DNA of 64,000 nucleotides, taken from NCBI GenBank assembly GCA_964461135.1, contig CAYWTB010000006.1, forward strand, positions 1 to 64,000, given 5' to 3'. This document shows, piece after piece, positions 7,666 to 17,227 of the stretch. This DNA is from RQOF01 sp964461135 (lineage in GTDB: Bacteria; Calditrichota; Calditrichia; RBG-13-44-9). The notes below the pieces were generated by a model, which worked only from the letters and a program-made list of their open reading frames with translations, did no database searches and had not been told where the DNA came from. The position numbers and the translations under genes were made by a program. How positions within the stretch are numbered: the stretch's first letter is position 1; every line of letters starts with the position of its first letter.

Positions 7666-8679
7666 ATGAGAACTTTTAAGATAATCGGAATTTTGGTACT
7701 GATTCTGATCGTAATTATTTTGATTCTGGGACTGATTGCTCCCCGGAAATATTATGTAGAACGGTCAGTAACCATCAATGCCCCGGTGGAACTGGTATTC
7801 AATCATATTAAATACTGGCGCCAATGGCAAGCCTGGTCCCCCTGGGCAACAAAAGACTCCACCATCCGGGTGACTATAGAGGGTGTAGATGGTGAGGAAG
7901 GATCGGTCTATAAATGGAAAGGTAATCCCAAGACCACCGGGTCCGGAGAAATGATCAATACCGGTCTCACCAACATGGAAGAACTCAATTACAAAATAAA
8001 ATTCAAAGAGCCATGGGAAAGTGAAGCCGAGGGGTATATCCGTGTTGTAAAACAGGATGCAGCTACAAAAGTGACCTGGGCCTTCTTCGGGGACAGTCGT
8101 TTTCCGGAAAATGTTTTTCTGTTGTTCATGAATATGGATAAAGCCGTAGGTAAGGATTTTGAGGAAGGATTAATGCTGCTTAAAAACATAACTGAAAGGG
8201 AAAGCGCAGCTGTAGCGCAGTACCCGGTTAAAAAAGCTGTATTTCCCGAAACTAATTATGCTGTGCTTCAAAAGGTGGTCAAGTTTCAGAATATGCACCA
8301 GTTCTTCGCAACTTCTTTTGCCGAGATCAGCAACACTATCACTAAAAACCGGATCAGGATGAGCGGTTCTCCGGCCGGGCTTTATTATGACTATGATGAA
8401 CAGAGCATGACCACCAATATGGCTGCCGCTATTCCAATCCGTGGCAAACTGACCGCCGGCAATGTTCGGACAATCAGCATCCCGCGCTCCACCGCATATT
8501 ATGTGGATTATTACGGACCTTACAGTGGTTCACTTTATGCTCATGAGGCAATCGACCTGTATTTGACAAAAAACGGATTAACTTACCAATCCCCGGTGAT
8601 AGAGGAATATATTACCGATCCCATAAGTGAGCCGGACAGCACCAAATGGTTAACAAAAATTTATTATCTGGTTAAATAG
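7666..8679 (+). CDS. Membrane-anchored SRPBCC (polyketide-cyclase-like) and GyrI-like fusion
   Basis: This 337-residue protein starts at the ATG at 7666, which has GGAGG five bases upstream. An in-frame ATG at 7654 overlaps that ribosome site and is rejected. A single N-terminal membrane helix spans residues 5-28. An SRPBCC/START-like domain follows at about 30-175, with ERSVTINAPVELVF and the WRQWQAWSPW segment typical of polyketide_cyc2 proteins. From about 185 to the end is a GyrI-like small-molecule-binding domain (AraC effector-binding type), with RTISIPRSTAYYVDYYGPYSG near the middle. It probably binds a hydrophobic or cationic ligand outside the inner membrane. A second SRPBCC protein with the same anchor and N-terminal motif lies at 50759-51322. 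Confidence 0.8.
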   Translation: MRTFKIIGILVLILIVIILILGLIAPRKYYVERSVTINAPVELVFNHIKYWRQWQAWSPWATKDSTIRVTIEGVDGEEGSVYKWKGNPKTTGSGEMINTGLTNMEELNYKIKFKEPWESEAEGYIRVVKQDAATKVTWAFFGDSRFPENVFLLFMNMDKAVGKDFEEGLMLLKNITERESAAVAQYPVKKAVFPETNYAVLQKVVKFQNMHQFFATSFAEISNTITKNRIRMSGSPAGLYYDYDEQSMTTNMAAAIPIRGKLTAGNVRTISIPRSTAYYVDYYGPYSGSLYAHEAIDLYLTKNGLTYQSPVIEEYITDPISEPDSTKWLTKIYYLVK

Positions 8680-8748
8680 AAGTGCAATAAATTTTCTAGG
8701 GGCTTTAAAAACAGAGCCATGGTCCTGATGAAGGAGCTGGCAAACTTA

Positions 8749-10134
8749 TTACAGAACAGTCCCGCTGAGAATAATGGCCGCCACCGAGAAATAGATCACC
8801 AGTCCGCTGACGTCTACCAGGGTAGCCACAAATGGAGCGGAAGAAGTGGCGGGATCAACACCGATGCGCTGCATGAGGAATGGCAGCATGGAACCAGCCA
8901 GGGTGCCCAGCAATACCACACCCACTAAAGACAGTCCCACCGTTATGGCAATAAGGATCCAGTACTGGCCGAACGCATTGAAGAACACTTCCCAGATGGT
9001 CACTCGGATGATCCCAATGATTCCGAGAATTGAACCCAGGGAGAGCCCGGACAGTATTTCCCGGCGCATGACCTTCCACCAGTCGAGTAAGCCTACTTCA
9101 CCGATAGCCATAGCCCGGATGATAAGGGTGGCGGCCTGAGAACCGCTGTTGCCTCCACTGGAGATAATTAGGGGAACAAAGAGAGTAAGGACAATTGCAC
9201 GGGCAATTTCATTCTCAAAATAACCCATGGCAGTGGCGGTGAGCATTTCACCAATAAAAAGTAACACCAGCCAGCGCGCTCTTTTCTGAACCAGCATCCA
9301 GAAAGGTGTCTCCAGATAGGGTGCATCCAGGGCTTCCGATCCACCGATCTTTTGGATATCTTCGGTAGTCTCTTCTTCCGCCACATCAAGGACATCATCC
9401 ACCGTAACGATGCCGATCAAAATACCGTGAGCATCGGTTACCGGCAGCGCGACACGGTCATATTCCCGGAAAACTTCAATGGCGGTTTCCTGATCATCGG
9501 TGGCTTTCAGGGAAATGAACCGTTCGTCCATAAGATCCTTAATTTCTTTTCCGGGATCCGCTAAAAGGATCTCACGAATCCTCAGATCATCTATCAGGTA
9601 TCCTTTTTCATCCACCACATAAAAAACATTTAAAGTTTCACTGTCTTTTCCATACTTCCTGATGTGTTCAAGGGTTTTTTCTACCGTCCAGTTTGGTTTT
9701 ACCCGGATATATTCGGGAGTCATCAGGCGGCCGATACTGTCTTCCGGGTAGCCCAGTAAGCTGAGGGCGGTTTTTCTCTCTTCCGGTGATAACAGGGACA
9801 CCAGTTTTTGGGCTACCGGCCCGGGCAATTCTTCCAGGAAAGCAGTACGGTCATCCGGAGCTAAATCATCCAGCAGGCTGGTTAAGCGATCTTTCTCATG
9901 AGCCATGGCTTCTACCAGCCGCTGCTGTTTCTCTGATGAGAGATATTCAAACGTATCGGTTGCCAGATCCAGTGGCAGAGCACGAAAAATAACCACGTCA
10001 TCGGAGGCGGGAAGGTTTTCAATCAATTCTGCAATTTCCTGGGGAAACCAGTCCAGCAGAATATTTTTCAACTCCAGATACTTTTTTTTCTCGATCAGCT
10101 CCTGTATTTCGGGACGTAATAGATGGTCAAGCAT
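8749..10134 (-). CDS. mgtE: Magnesium transporter MgtE
   Basis: The 461-residue length and domain order match MgtE. An N-terminal superhelical domain covers about residues 1-130 (LIENLPASDDVVIFRALPL; LLDDLAPDDRTAFLEELP). Two CBS domains follow at about 135-255, with LIGIVTVDDVLDVAEEE at the end. A five-helix pore region runs from about 285 to 461, with the conserved ISSGGNSGSQAATLIIRA. MgtE is a Mg2+-gated channel in the inner membrane, and its N and CBS domains close it when cytosolic Mg2+ is high. AGGAG lies ten bases before the ATG. It converges with the SRPBCC-GyrI gene and has no operon partner. I did not recognise a Mg2+ riboswitch upstream. Confidence 0.95.
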   Translation of the reverse strand: MLDHLLRPEIQELIEKKKYLELKNILLDWFPQEIAELIENLPASDDVVIFRALPLDLATDTFEYLSSEKQQRLVEAMAHEKDRLTSLLDDLAPDDRTAFLEELPGPVAQKLVSLLSPEERKTALSLLGYPEDSIGRLMTPEYIRVKPNWTVEKTLEHIRKYGKDSETLNVFYVVDEKGYLIDDLRIREILLADPGKEIKDLMDERFISLKATDDQETAIEVFREYDRVALPVTDAHGILIGIVTVDDVLDVAEEETTEDIQKIGGSEALDAPYLETPFWMLVQKRARWLVLLFIGEMLTATAMGYFENEIARAIVLTLFVPLIISSGGNSGSQAATLIIRAMAIGEVGLLDWWKVMRREILSGLSLGSILGIIGIIRVTIWEVFFNAFGQYWILIAITVGLSLVGVVLLGTLAGSMLPFLMQRIGVDPATSSAPFVATLVDVSGLVIYFSVAAIILSGTVL

Positions 10135-10334
10135 ATCTTATCCACTCCTAAAGGGTTTAAAAATCGATTTTGGGTAAAACCATGTCCAGCTTAAGCAGAC
10201 AGAAAAGTTAAGATAAATCCTGCTCGCTTTCAATTACCAAATTAAATGGAAAGGATGTAAATGAAATAAACGGTAATCAGTTATTCCATAACGAAGATTT
10301 TATATATTTTAAGGAGAGAGAAGGAAGAAAACAA

Positions 10335-12791
10335 TTAGAACTGAAAAATGAGTTCTGAATTGCCGGACGGTATTATAGTTTCTCCCCTTATGATAAAAAC
10401 TCCCTCATCCTGATGCTGGGAAAATCCTTCAAGTTCTCCGGCATTCAATTTCACATTATGCAACAAGACAGGAGAAATCACCTCAAATTTAATTTCTTTC
10501 TGCGGTGTGTGACAGAGAATAATCCTTAACACTTTTTGGGTCGAATCAAAATCAACTGATTCAATACCGGCGTTGATTTCTGCCATATATGGATATAATG
10601 GTACTCCTCTTTTAAGTTTGATATTCCCGGGGGATTGAAATACGATGGCTGAATAGGAATCCTTCCCATCCCATAAAATACGGCTGAAATACCGTCCCTG
10701 CCCTTCCCACTTCACATGTGAAGTTGCACCCGCCACCACCAGATCATATTCCAGGGTCCGGAAAGAAGTGGGAACATCGGGAGATAAATAAATATTCCAG
10801 GCATTCTCCCGTACACCGGCCAGATGATAGAGGTAATATAAATAAAGCCCGCCAGCCCATAAAAATGTTGGTTTGTCGATTTTACCATAATCCCGGGATT
10901 GGAAATTCGCATTCCGGTATTCATAAAAGGAGGGTTGACCGTTGGGACTGTTTCTGATTCCCTCCAGAGTCAGATATTTTTTTAAAACCTGCAGGGAATT
11001 CTCAACCTGTCCGGCTTCCAACAAACCCATTCCGTACCAGATCGTACCCTGCGGCCAGACACCACCATTGGCATAAATAAAAGGCGCCCCAACCTCTCCT
11101 TCCTGAAATTTATACTGATCTGTTAAGAGATGAAAATCAGCCGGCATGGCGTTACGAATACCCAGATTCTCATCCAGCAATTGATCTTCTGCAGATTGTA
11201 ACAGCCGGGATTTATACCGATCATCCAGGATATTAAACGCTGCCGCAATTAAGGATCCCGAATAATAATGATCATCCGGTTTCAGAGAATCAATCATATT
11301 AAACAAATACCCTTTTTCTTCATTCCACAATTTTTCTACCAGTTTACTTTTCATATCCCGGGACAATCTGATATACTTTTCGGTATTTTCGTTCTTATCC
11401 AGCTGTGTCATTATTGAGACATAATCCTGCAATGCCCGAATCATCAGCAGGCTTACATAGGTTTGCGCTCCGTAAATATGACCGATATCCCACCAATCCG
11501 GGCGAGTAGCATACATCAGACCATCAGATTCAATATTCTGCCTCACCATATTTATACTTTTTGTTAAAATCGGAAAAAGATACCGGACTGTTTCGATATC
11601 CCTGGTGTGTCTCAGATACGAATTTGTCAGGATAATAAACCAGAAATGATTCCAATTATCCGTACCGCAATATTCAGTCATATATTGTCCGTCTTTCCAA
11701 TAATAGGCATGTGGCAGGATTGAATCCCTTCCGGTCAGGGATTTCAAATAGAGGAGATCTGTCTTTACCCGTGCCGGATCAAAATTTACCGCCCCCAGGT
11801 TGGTCAGCAATGCGTCATGAGTAAAGAAAAAATTATACTCTGCGGGACACGGCATGGGAACTATTTGCCCGTTAAGATAATGCATGTTGGCAGCCAGCAC
11901 TGCTTTCGACCACGGTGTGGTGTGATCAACCGAAGAATCTCCGGTGCTCATGATGGAGGAAAAAGCATAGTCCCAGATCCTGATACTGTCTTTTAATACA
12001 CTCTTCTGCCACTGGTACCGATAAATATCATTTATCTTTTTTCCCTCTTCATTTTTTCCTGAACCGATAAGCCATATTATCTTCAGATCCTGCTCCGCTG
12101 ATAAGTTTTTGCGGTATGTATATAATGCACCTTTGGGTTGTAAAATATCCGCCTTAGCATTGGAGACCGAATTTTCACCGGCATTGGCGATAAAAACAAA
12201 AGCAGAATCCGTGTCCTGGTAATCAAAATTTACCAGATATACGGTTCCATCATCAAGAAAAGTCTCGGCGGTTGGTTCGCGCAAAGTATATGTGTGGCAG
12301 GTACGCAGGGTAAACAGGGCCTGGCAGGAAATTTCAAAATCCCTCTTTTGATTTGAATTGTTTTTCAATTGAACCGTCAGAATCATCATGGGCAGATCAG
12401 CGCAGAATTCATAGGAAATATCCAGGGAGTAATTCCCATGATTTTCATGAAAATCAGCATAACCGGGAGTATAATTATATGCGAAAGGCTGATATCCAAT
12501 AGTATCAATCCTGCCTTCCTGTTTTACAAATAAAAGAAAAGGTAAGGACTGATCCCTTTCCCAGTATCCGGTACTCAGATCTATACTGTTGGCCACCGGA
12601 TAATAAAAACTGATACGTGAAGGCAACGGCCGGCTGTGATGAAATTCGGCACCGACAAAGTTACCACCAATTTCTACCTGACCATATTTGCCGTCAAATT
12701 CTACTACCAGATTGTTAAGTTCTGAATCATAGCCCTGGCAATAAAGCTGACAATTGAGGAAGATGAGAAAAATAATTGAAGCTCTAAACAT
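10335..12791 (-). CDS. Secreted six-hairpin glycosidase, debranching-enzyme/GH63-like
   Basis: This 818-residue protein has a signal peptide (FRASIIFLIFLNCQLYCQ), an N-terminal beta-sandwich (about 20-260), an (alpha/alpha)6 barrel (about 285-690) and a C-terminal beta-sandwich. The barrel carries acidic and aromatic motifs such as SDGLMYATRPDWWDIGHIYG, YANGGVWPQGTIWYGMGLLE and PTFLWAGGLYLYY, which recall amylo-alpha-1,6-glucosidase and GH63-type enzymes. I cannot name the exact family or the catalytic pair. GGAG lies upstream of the ATG. It is the last gene of the large minus-strand glycan cluster, 31 bases after a T9SS LamG protein. The likely role is to release sugars or side chains from glycans in the periplasm or outside the cell. 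Confidence 0.72.
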   Translation of the reverse strand: MFRASIIFLIFLNCQLYCQGYDSELNNLVVEFDGKYGQVEIGGNFVGAEFHHSRPLPSRISFYYPVANSIDLSTGYWERDQSLPFLLFVKQEGRIDTIGYQPFAYNYTPGYADFHENHGNYSLDISYEFCADLPMMILTVQLKNNSNQKRDFEISCQALFTLRTCHTYTLREPTAETFLDDGTVYLVNFDYQDTDSAFVFIANAGENSVSNAKADILQPKGALYTYRKNLSAEQDLKIIWLIGSGKNEEGKKINDIYRYQWQKSVLKDSIRIWDYAFSSIMSTGDSSVDHTTPWSKAVLAANMHYLNGQIVPMPCPAEYNFFFTHDALLTNLGAVNFDPARVKTDLLYLKSLTGRDSILPHAYYWKDGQYMTEYCGTDNWNHFWFIILTNSYLRHTRDIETVRYLFPILTKSINMVRQNIESDGLMYATRPDWWDIGHIYGAQTYVSLLMIRALQDYVSIMTQLDKNENTEKYIRLSRDMKSKLVEKLWNEEKGYLFNMIDSLKPDDHYYSGSLIAAAFNILDDRYKSRLLQSAEDQLLDENLGIRNAMPADFHLLTDQYKFQEGEVGAPFIYANGGVWPQGTIWYGMGLLEAGQVENSLQVLKKYLTLEGIRNSPNGQPSFYEYRNANFQSRDYGKIDKPTFLWAGGLYLYYLYHLAGVRENAWNIYLSPDVPTSFRTLEYDLVVAGATSHVKWEGQGRYFSRILWDGKDSYSAIVFQSPGNIKLKRGVPLYPYMAEINAGIESVDFDSTQKVLRIILCHTPQKEIKFEVISPVLLHNVKLNAGELEGFSQHQDEGVFIIRGETIIPSGNSELIFQF

Positions 12792-12822
12792 TTAAAAATC
12801 TCCAAGACTTTTTACTAAAATG

Positions 12823-15800
12823 TTATTTAATCAATAATAGTTTTTTTGTTTTATCAAATTTATTTGTAATGATTCGATAGTAATATACACCGCTGGCAAA
12901 TTCATAAGCATTCCACTGCACCAGGTATTCGCCTGGCGGTTTTTTTTCATTCAAAAGAATTGCTACCTCACGTCCCGTGATATCATACACTTTCAAAGAA
13001 ACAAATCCGAAATTCGAAATCCGAAATCGGAAATTGGTAACTGGATTAAAGGGATTGGGATAATTTTGATATAACTTGTATTCTCCCGGAGCAATTGCTG
13101 AAGGAGTCTCAATCGCAGTCGTTTCATTATAAAGATCTTGTATTTCCTGGAAAGTTAAAGAACGGTTATAAATGCGAATATCGTCGAGGACGCCTTTAAA
13201 ATTATAATTATTATTTCCGGGAAGATGCTGTCCAATAGTTAAATCAATTGTCGTGGGCAGGATGAATCCTCCCCAATTTGAAGATGCATCTAAAGCCCCA
13301 TTAATATAAATCTCAAAATCCGATCCGTCATATAGTACGGTTACCATATAAAGTGAATCGAGAACCAATTGGGTTTGGGAATCTAAATCTTTGATTCCAT
13401 TATTGGCACTTGTATCCGTTTTAATCGTCCATCTTATTCTTTCATTGGTTTCGTTTATGGATACTTTCCAGCGATTCTCCCAATTGCCATGAGAAATCGG
13501 ATAAGCCTCTCTATTGGAAAAAAATTGGGTTACTTTCATCCAAAAATTAACACTAATCTCTTTGTGGAAATTAAGACTTGGATGATTTGGGACTCTGATG
13601 AAATCATCAATGCCGTCAAAATAATAGGCACTATTGGGATTTCCGAAGCGATCATCAACTAATGCTGCTCCTGATACTGTGCCATGATTATTAAATCCAC
13701 TTGAATCATTGCCATTGCCACTGAAGGGATAGTATGCCACTAATTTTCCCACATAGATTCCAACACTGTCTGTTGCTTGCCCGCCCTGACCATCGTTAAC
13801 AGTACACCGTACATAATAATAACCGACTGTTGAAGGGGCAGCCCACATAACTGTTGAGCCGCTACCGCTGATTGTTCCGTACTGTGCTACCCAATTATAA
13901 ATCAAACTATCGCCATCAAGATCAACAGCGAAACAGGTTAATTGTGAGGTTCCCCCAATATCAATGATATTTGGATCAGCAATCATATTCGTAATAGTTG
14001 GAATATGATTGTCAAATACTTCAATACTAACGGTAGCGGTATCCTGTCCACCATGACCATCACTCACACCGGAAGTAATAGAAAAAATTCCTGAAACATT
14101 TGGAGCTGTCCAAGTTATATTTGCGCCACTTCCGGAAATGGTTCCACCCGACGCACTCCATAAATAAGTTAAGGAATCGTTATCTCTATCCGCTGCTGTA
14201 CAATAAATTGTGGAATTTTCATTCAAGAAAACGAAATCTGGATTAGCCGCTAGACTTTTAATTCGTGGTGGATAATTGACTACAAGTTGATCAGAACGAT
14301 AATCAACAATCACCCCATCAATCAGCATTTTATTTAAATCATAAGTGATAGTGCCCCCCGCTGGTGCAACTACTGCCAATACCGCCTCATCCGCTGGAAT
14401 TGTCAATGAGGTAATCCCATTAACATTTGTTAATAGAAAGCTATTAGTAACCGCATCATAAACATCATGCTGTCCGATTCCGATATCTATTTGAACCAAG
14501 GTGTCCATTGAATATGGATTAAAATATAGATAGGTGGGATACGCTGCATCCTGAAAATAGTCGGTTTTTAAAGCATCCAATTGCAGGATCGCCTCTACAT
14601 TTGTTGTATCAATAATACCTCCGAAAATACCTACATGAGACGAACCATAAAGACCCAAATTTGTTGCTGACCCTCCCCCAATCATGGCATCGCCGGTGGC
14701 ATACGGACTAACGCCATACCAGTCTCTGCGTAATCCTTCATAAGCCATATATGAATTTGGATCATATTGGTGAGTCCAACCCTCATTGTCTTGATGATTA
14801 TCAGGTAAATAGTTGGAGTAAAAAAGACGGGTGGCATTGGCAATATTGAGTACCCACTTCCCAATAGCTCTGGCAAACCGGTCATCATAGCGTACCATTG
14901 GGACTAAAGCTCCCACCTGCTCAAAACCATTCATAACAAATGAATAAAGCCCTGTACCACTGGCTTCACCTACTATACCATGGACATCATACCCTCCCCA
15001 ATTTCCGACAATCACACCCCACAGGCGAAGTGGACCAACATCAAAGCACCAATTGACAATCTTTCCCAGGTTATAAGTTGTGCCGAGTTCAGCATTCATC
15101 CGTGCTGCAACATAAGCTCCATAAGGCAGTTGAAGTTCATAAGAAGGATTTGTGCTTCTACTATTTAAAAACTCCATTGTCCATTCAGCGCCAATTCGAA
15201 ATTCCGGAAGTCCGGTGTTGACGAATGCATTATAGAGTAGCCACGCAATAGCGCCGGAGGCTTCGGGTTCAACCACCCCGCTTGAATTTGGCGTCATCGT
15301 TTCTAAATACCAACCACGGTAATTCATATTAGGAACATGCCATGGCATCGTACTTCCTCCCATTGCCTCAACTGCCGCTAACCAACGATCAGCAACAGTT
15401 GTAAACTGGTATGGAAAATCACCTGTGCCGGGATACATATCATAAAGCTGATAAAAGAAAACATTGGGCATGGTATCATACCACCAATCACTGCCGCTAT
15501 TGGCAACTGGTTGATTTAAATAGACATTTTCCTGCGGGCGCCTGTTAAAGAATTCCTCGCAATAAAGCACCCAGTTATGTCCGTTTTGATTACTTTTATC
15601 AATGCCAATCAACGTCGCACCGACTACGGCAGCCAACACATTAATGGCTTCACCCGAATTCTGGGCAAATGTACCCACATAGGAATCGATTCCGAAACTT
15701 TCATGATTGGGGTAATTAATTGTATTAAAGTCTATCCAGCTTAGGGGTAAGTATTGTCCCTGAAGATTTAAATCAAATACCAGAGAATCATATCCCAACG

Positions 15801-15954
15801 CAACTTGTTTCCAATTCCGCATTTGATAAGGAGTTGGCAGATCCGGCATCAGCACAATGCGTGGAATGTCAATCTGCTGGGCAAGAGCAGTGAAGATAAC
15901 ACTGTAAAAAACCGCCAGGAACGCGCATGTTTTCAAGACCGACTTCTTCTTCAT
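12823..15954 (-). CDS. T9SS-secreted protein: unknown N-terminal domain, two PKD-like domains, LamG, sorting domain
   Basis: I start this protein at the ATG at 15954, which gives a clear signal peptide (MKKKSVLKTCAFLAVFYSV). A longer frame to 16074 would overlap the MFS gene and add a non-signal stretch. The product has 1043 residues. Residues 25-580 form a large domain I do not recognise. It is rich in Trp/Tyr and helical hairpins, and may be another (alpha/alpha)6 barrel. Two PKD/cadherin-like repeats follow (DRDNDSLTYLWSASGGTIS and DLDGDSLIYNWVAQYGTIS). Then come a LamG/concanavalin domain (YYPFSGNGNDSSG, YYFDGIDDFIRVP) and a T9SS type-A sorting domain (LYQNYPNPFNPVTNFRF to the C-terminus). 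It probably binds or cuts glycans at the cell surface. It starts 22 bases after the MFS transporter stop. Confidence 0.78.
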   Translation of the reverse strand: MKKKSVLKTCAFLAVFYSVIFTALAQQIDIPRIVLMPDLPTPYQMRNWKQVALGYDSLVFDLNLQGQYLPLSWIDFNTINYPNHESFGIDSYVGTFAQNSGEAINVLAAVVGATLIGIDKSNQNGHNWVLYCEEFFNRRPQENVYLNQPVANSGSDWWYDTMPNVFFYQLYDMYPGTGDFPYQFTTVADRWLAAVEAMGGSTMPWHVPNMNYRGWYLETMTPNSSGVVEPEASGAIAWLLYNAFVNTGLPEFRIGAEWTMEFLNSRSTNPSYELQLPYGAYVAARMNAELGTTYNLGKIVNWCFDVGPLRLWGVIVGNWGGYDVHGIVGEASGTGLYSFVMNGFEQVGALVPMVRYDDRFARAIGKWVLNIANATRLFYSNYLPDNHQDNEGWTHQYDPNSYMAYEGLRRDWYGVSPYATGDAMIGGGSATNLGLYGSSHVGIFGGIIDTTNVEAILQLDALKTDYFQDAAYPTYLYFNPYSMDTLVQIDIGIGQHDVYDAVTNSFLLTNVNGITSLTIPADEAVLAVVAPAGGTITYDLNKMLIDGVIVDYRSDQLVVNYPPRIKSLAANPDFVFLNENSTIYCTAADRDNDSLTYLWSASGGTISGSGANITWTAPNVSGIFSITSGVSDGHGGQDTATVSIEVFDNHIPTITNMIADPNIIDIGGTSQLTCFAVDLDGDSLIYNWVAQYGTISGSGSTVMWAAPSTVGYYYVRCTVNDGQGGQATDSVGIYVGKLVAYYPFSGNGNDSSGFNNHGTVSGAALVDDRFGNPNSAYYFDGIDDFIRVPNHPSLNFHKEISVNFWMKVTQFFSNREAYPISHGNWENRWKVSINETNERIRWTIKTDTSANNGIKDLDSQTQLVLDSLYMVTVLYDGSDFEIYINGALDASSNWGGFILPTTIDLTIGQHLPGNNNYNFKGVLDDIRIYNRSLTFQEIQDLYNETTAIETPSAIAPGEYKLYQNYPNPFNPVTNFRFRISNFGFVSLKVYDITGREVAILLNEKKPPGEYLVQWNAYEFASGVYYYRIITNKFDKTKKLLLIK
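13003..13037. repeat. Five tandem heptamers inside the T9SS sorting domain
   Basis: On the plus strand five 7-base units follow each other without a gap: AAATCCG, AAATTCG, AAATCCG, AAATCGG, AAATTGG. They lie inside the coding region of the sorting domain and encode part of NFRFRISNFGF. Seven is not a multiple of three, so the units are read in different phases. Confidence 0.8.
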
Positions 15955-15976
15955 TTTTTTCCAATCTAAAAAATTT

Positions 15977-17218
15977 TTATACGGATTTGATTGTTTTATT
16001 TTTAATGAGGGGATTGGCCCAGAATCCGATGCTGAAGAGATATCCGAGAGTGACCAGCAGAAAAAGCATACCATATTTTAACGAAAATTTATCTCCCAGG
16101 AAACCGATTACCAGTGGCACCATGGCACCACCCACAATCCCGGTACACAAAATCCCTGAGAATGAACCGTGATGATGTTTGACGGAATTAAGCGCCAGAG
16201 AAAATACAACCGACCACATGACGGAAAAGAAAAAGCCCACAAGGGCAAAACCATATACGGCAATCTCTGCAGTGCCGAACAGTGTTGTTAACAGACATAT
16301 CATTGCGGCCGCTGTAAAGACCAGAAGAACATGACGGCTGTCGAAAAGTTTAAGCAGCAGTAATCCCAATAAACATCCGGCCGTCATACCTCCCCAGAAA
16401 AAGGCCACCACTTGTGCGCCTGCTGTCTGGGGATCCAGGCCGTGAGCCTCAGAGAGGAATTTGGAAATCCAGTTGGAAACTCCCTGTTCAGAGCCCACAT
16501 AAGCAAAAATTCCAAAAAAATAAAGAATAACTATGGGATTTCTGAGCAGCCTCAGATGAGTCTCCCAGACTCCCGGCCGCTCGGTTTCGCTGTATTCGAT
16601 GCGGGGGAACCTGATGAAAATCAAAACGATAATCATTCCCAGAGTAACCAGCACAAATATCCAGTATAAGGATATCCATTCCAGCTGTGGCGGGATCAAG
16701 GCAGATAAAGTCACGAGAAACTTTCGCGATGGGTCAACCGGGGACTTTAAACCTGTTACCAGATATGAATAGACCTGGGGGCTGAGGAATGAAGCTGATC
16801 CGAAAATCAATTGTGCCAGAACCGAATTAAAGGCAAAATGTTCTTCTCCCCCGGCAACTCGCATCAGGGGATTAATGGCCACCTGAATCATGGCCATGCC
16901 GATACCGATCAGAAAAAGTGAAATGATCGCCACGGAAAAAGCGGGAAAAAGAGCAAAAAGGAGGGCACCAGAGAATGCCAGCGAAAAGGCTAATATTAGC
17001 ACGGGTTTTTCTGAAAATCGCTCAATTAGCATTCCGGAGGGAATTGACATAAGGCCATAAGCCACAAAAAATGAAAATGGGAGAAATGCTGCCAGGGTTA
17101 AGGATAAGTGAAAATCTTCAATGATATCGGGAATAAGGGGTCCCAGAATATTAGTCAGAAATGAGACCACAAAGAAAATCATAAAAATTAAAATAACAAT
17201 GAGATAATTTCTTTTCAT
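15977..17218 (-). CDS. MFS sugar transporter, FucP-like family
   Basis: This 413-residue protein has 12 predicted membrane segments. The N-terminal half matches the fucose/glucose-galactose symporter branch of MFS, with NILGPLIPDIIEDFHLS, PSGMLIERFSEKPVLI and GIGMAMIQVAINPLMRVAGG. The latter corresponds to the conserved Q..xNP segment in FucP-type proteins. It would import a monosaccharide or small oligosaccharide with a proton across the inner membrane. The start is close to the end of the GH2 mannosidase gene (nine bases), and AAGG precedes the ATG. This places it in the same transcript as the beta-mannosidase, so mannose or a mannoside is a reasonable cargo. That part is inference. Confidence 0.85.
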   Translation of the reverse strand: MKRNYLIVILIFMIFFVVSFLTNILGPLIPDIIEDFHLSLTLAAFLPFSFFVAYGLMSIPSGMLIERFSEKPVLILAFSLAFSGALLFALFPAFSVAIISLFLIGIGMAMIQVAINPLMRVAGGEEHFAFNSVLAQLIFGSASFLSPQVYSYLVTGLKSPVDPSRKFLVTLSALIPPQLEWISLYWIFVLVTLGMIIVLIFIRFPRIEYSETERPGVWETHLRLLRNPIVILYFFGIFAYVGSEQGVSNWISKFLSEAHGLDPQTAGAQVVAFFWGGMTAGCLLGLLLLKLFDSRHVLLVFTAAAMICLLTTLFGTAEIAVYGFALVGFFFSVMWSVVFSLALNSVKHHHGSFSGILCTGIVGGAMVPLVIGFLGDKFSLKYGMLFLLVTLGYLFSIGFWANPLIKNKTIKSV

Positions 17219-17227
17219 GAGGCCTTA

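Noticed and set aside
10135..10334. Mg2+ riboswitch before mgtE
   Set aside because: The 200-base region has no conserved M-box core that I could recognise; only a plain ribosome site is visible.
15955..16074. N-terminal extension of the T9SS LamG protein up to 16074
   Set aside because: It overlaps the MFS gene by 98 bases and lacks a signal peptide, while the start at 15954 gives a clear one.
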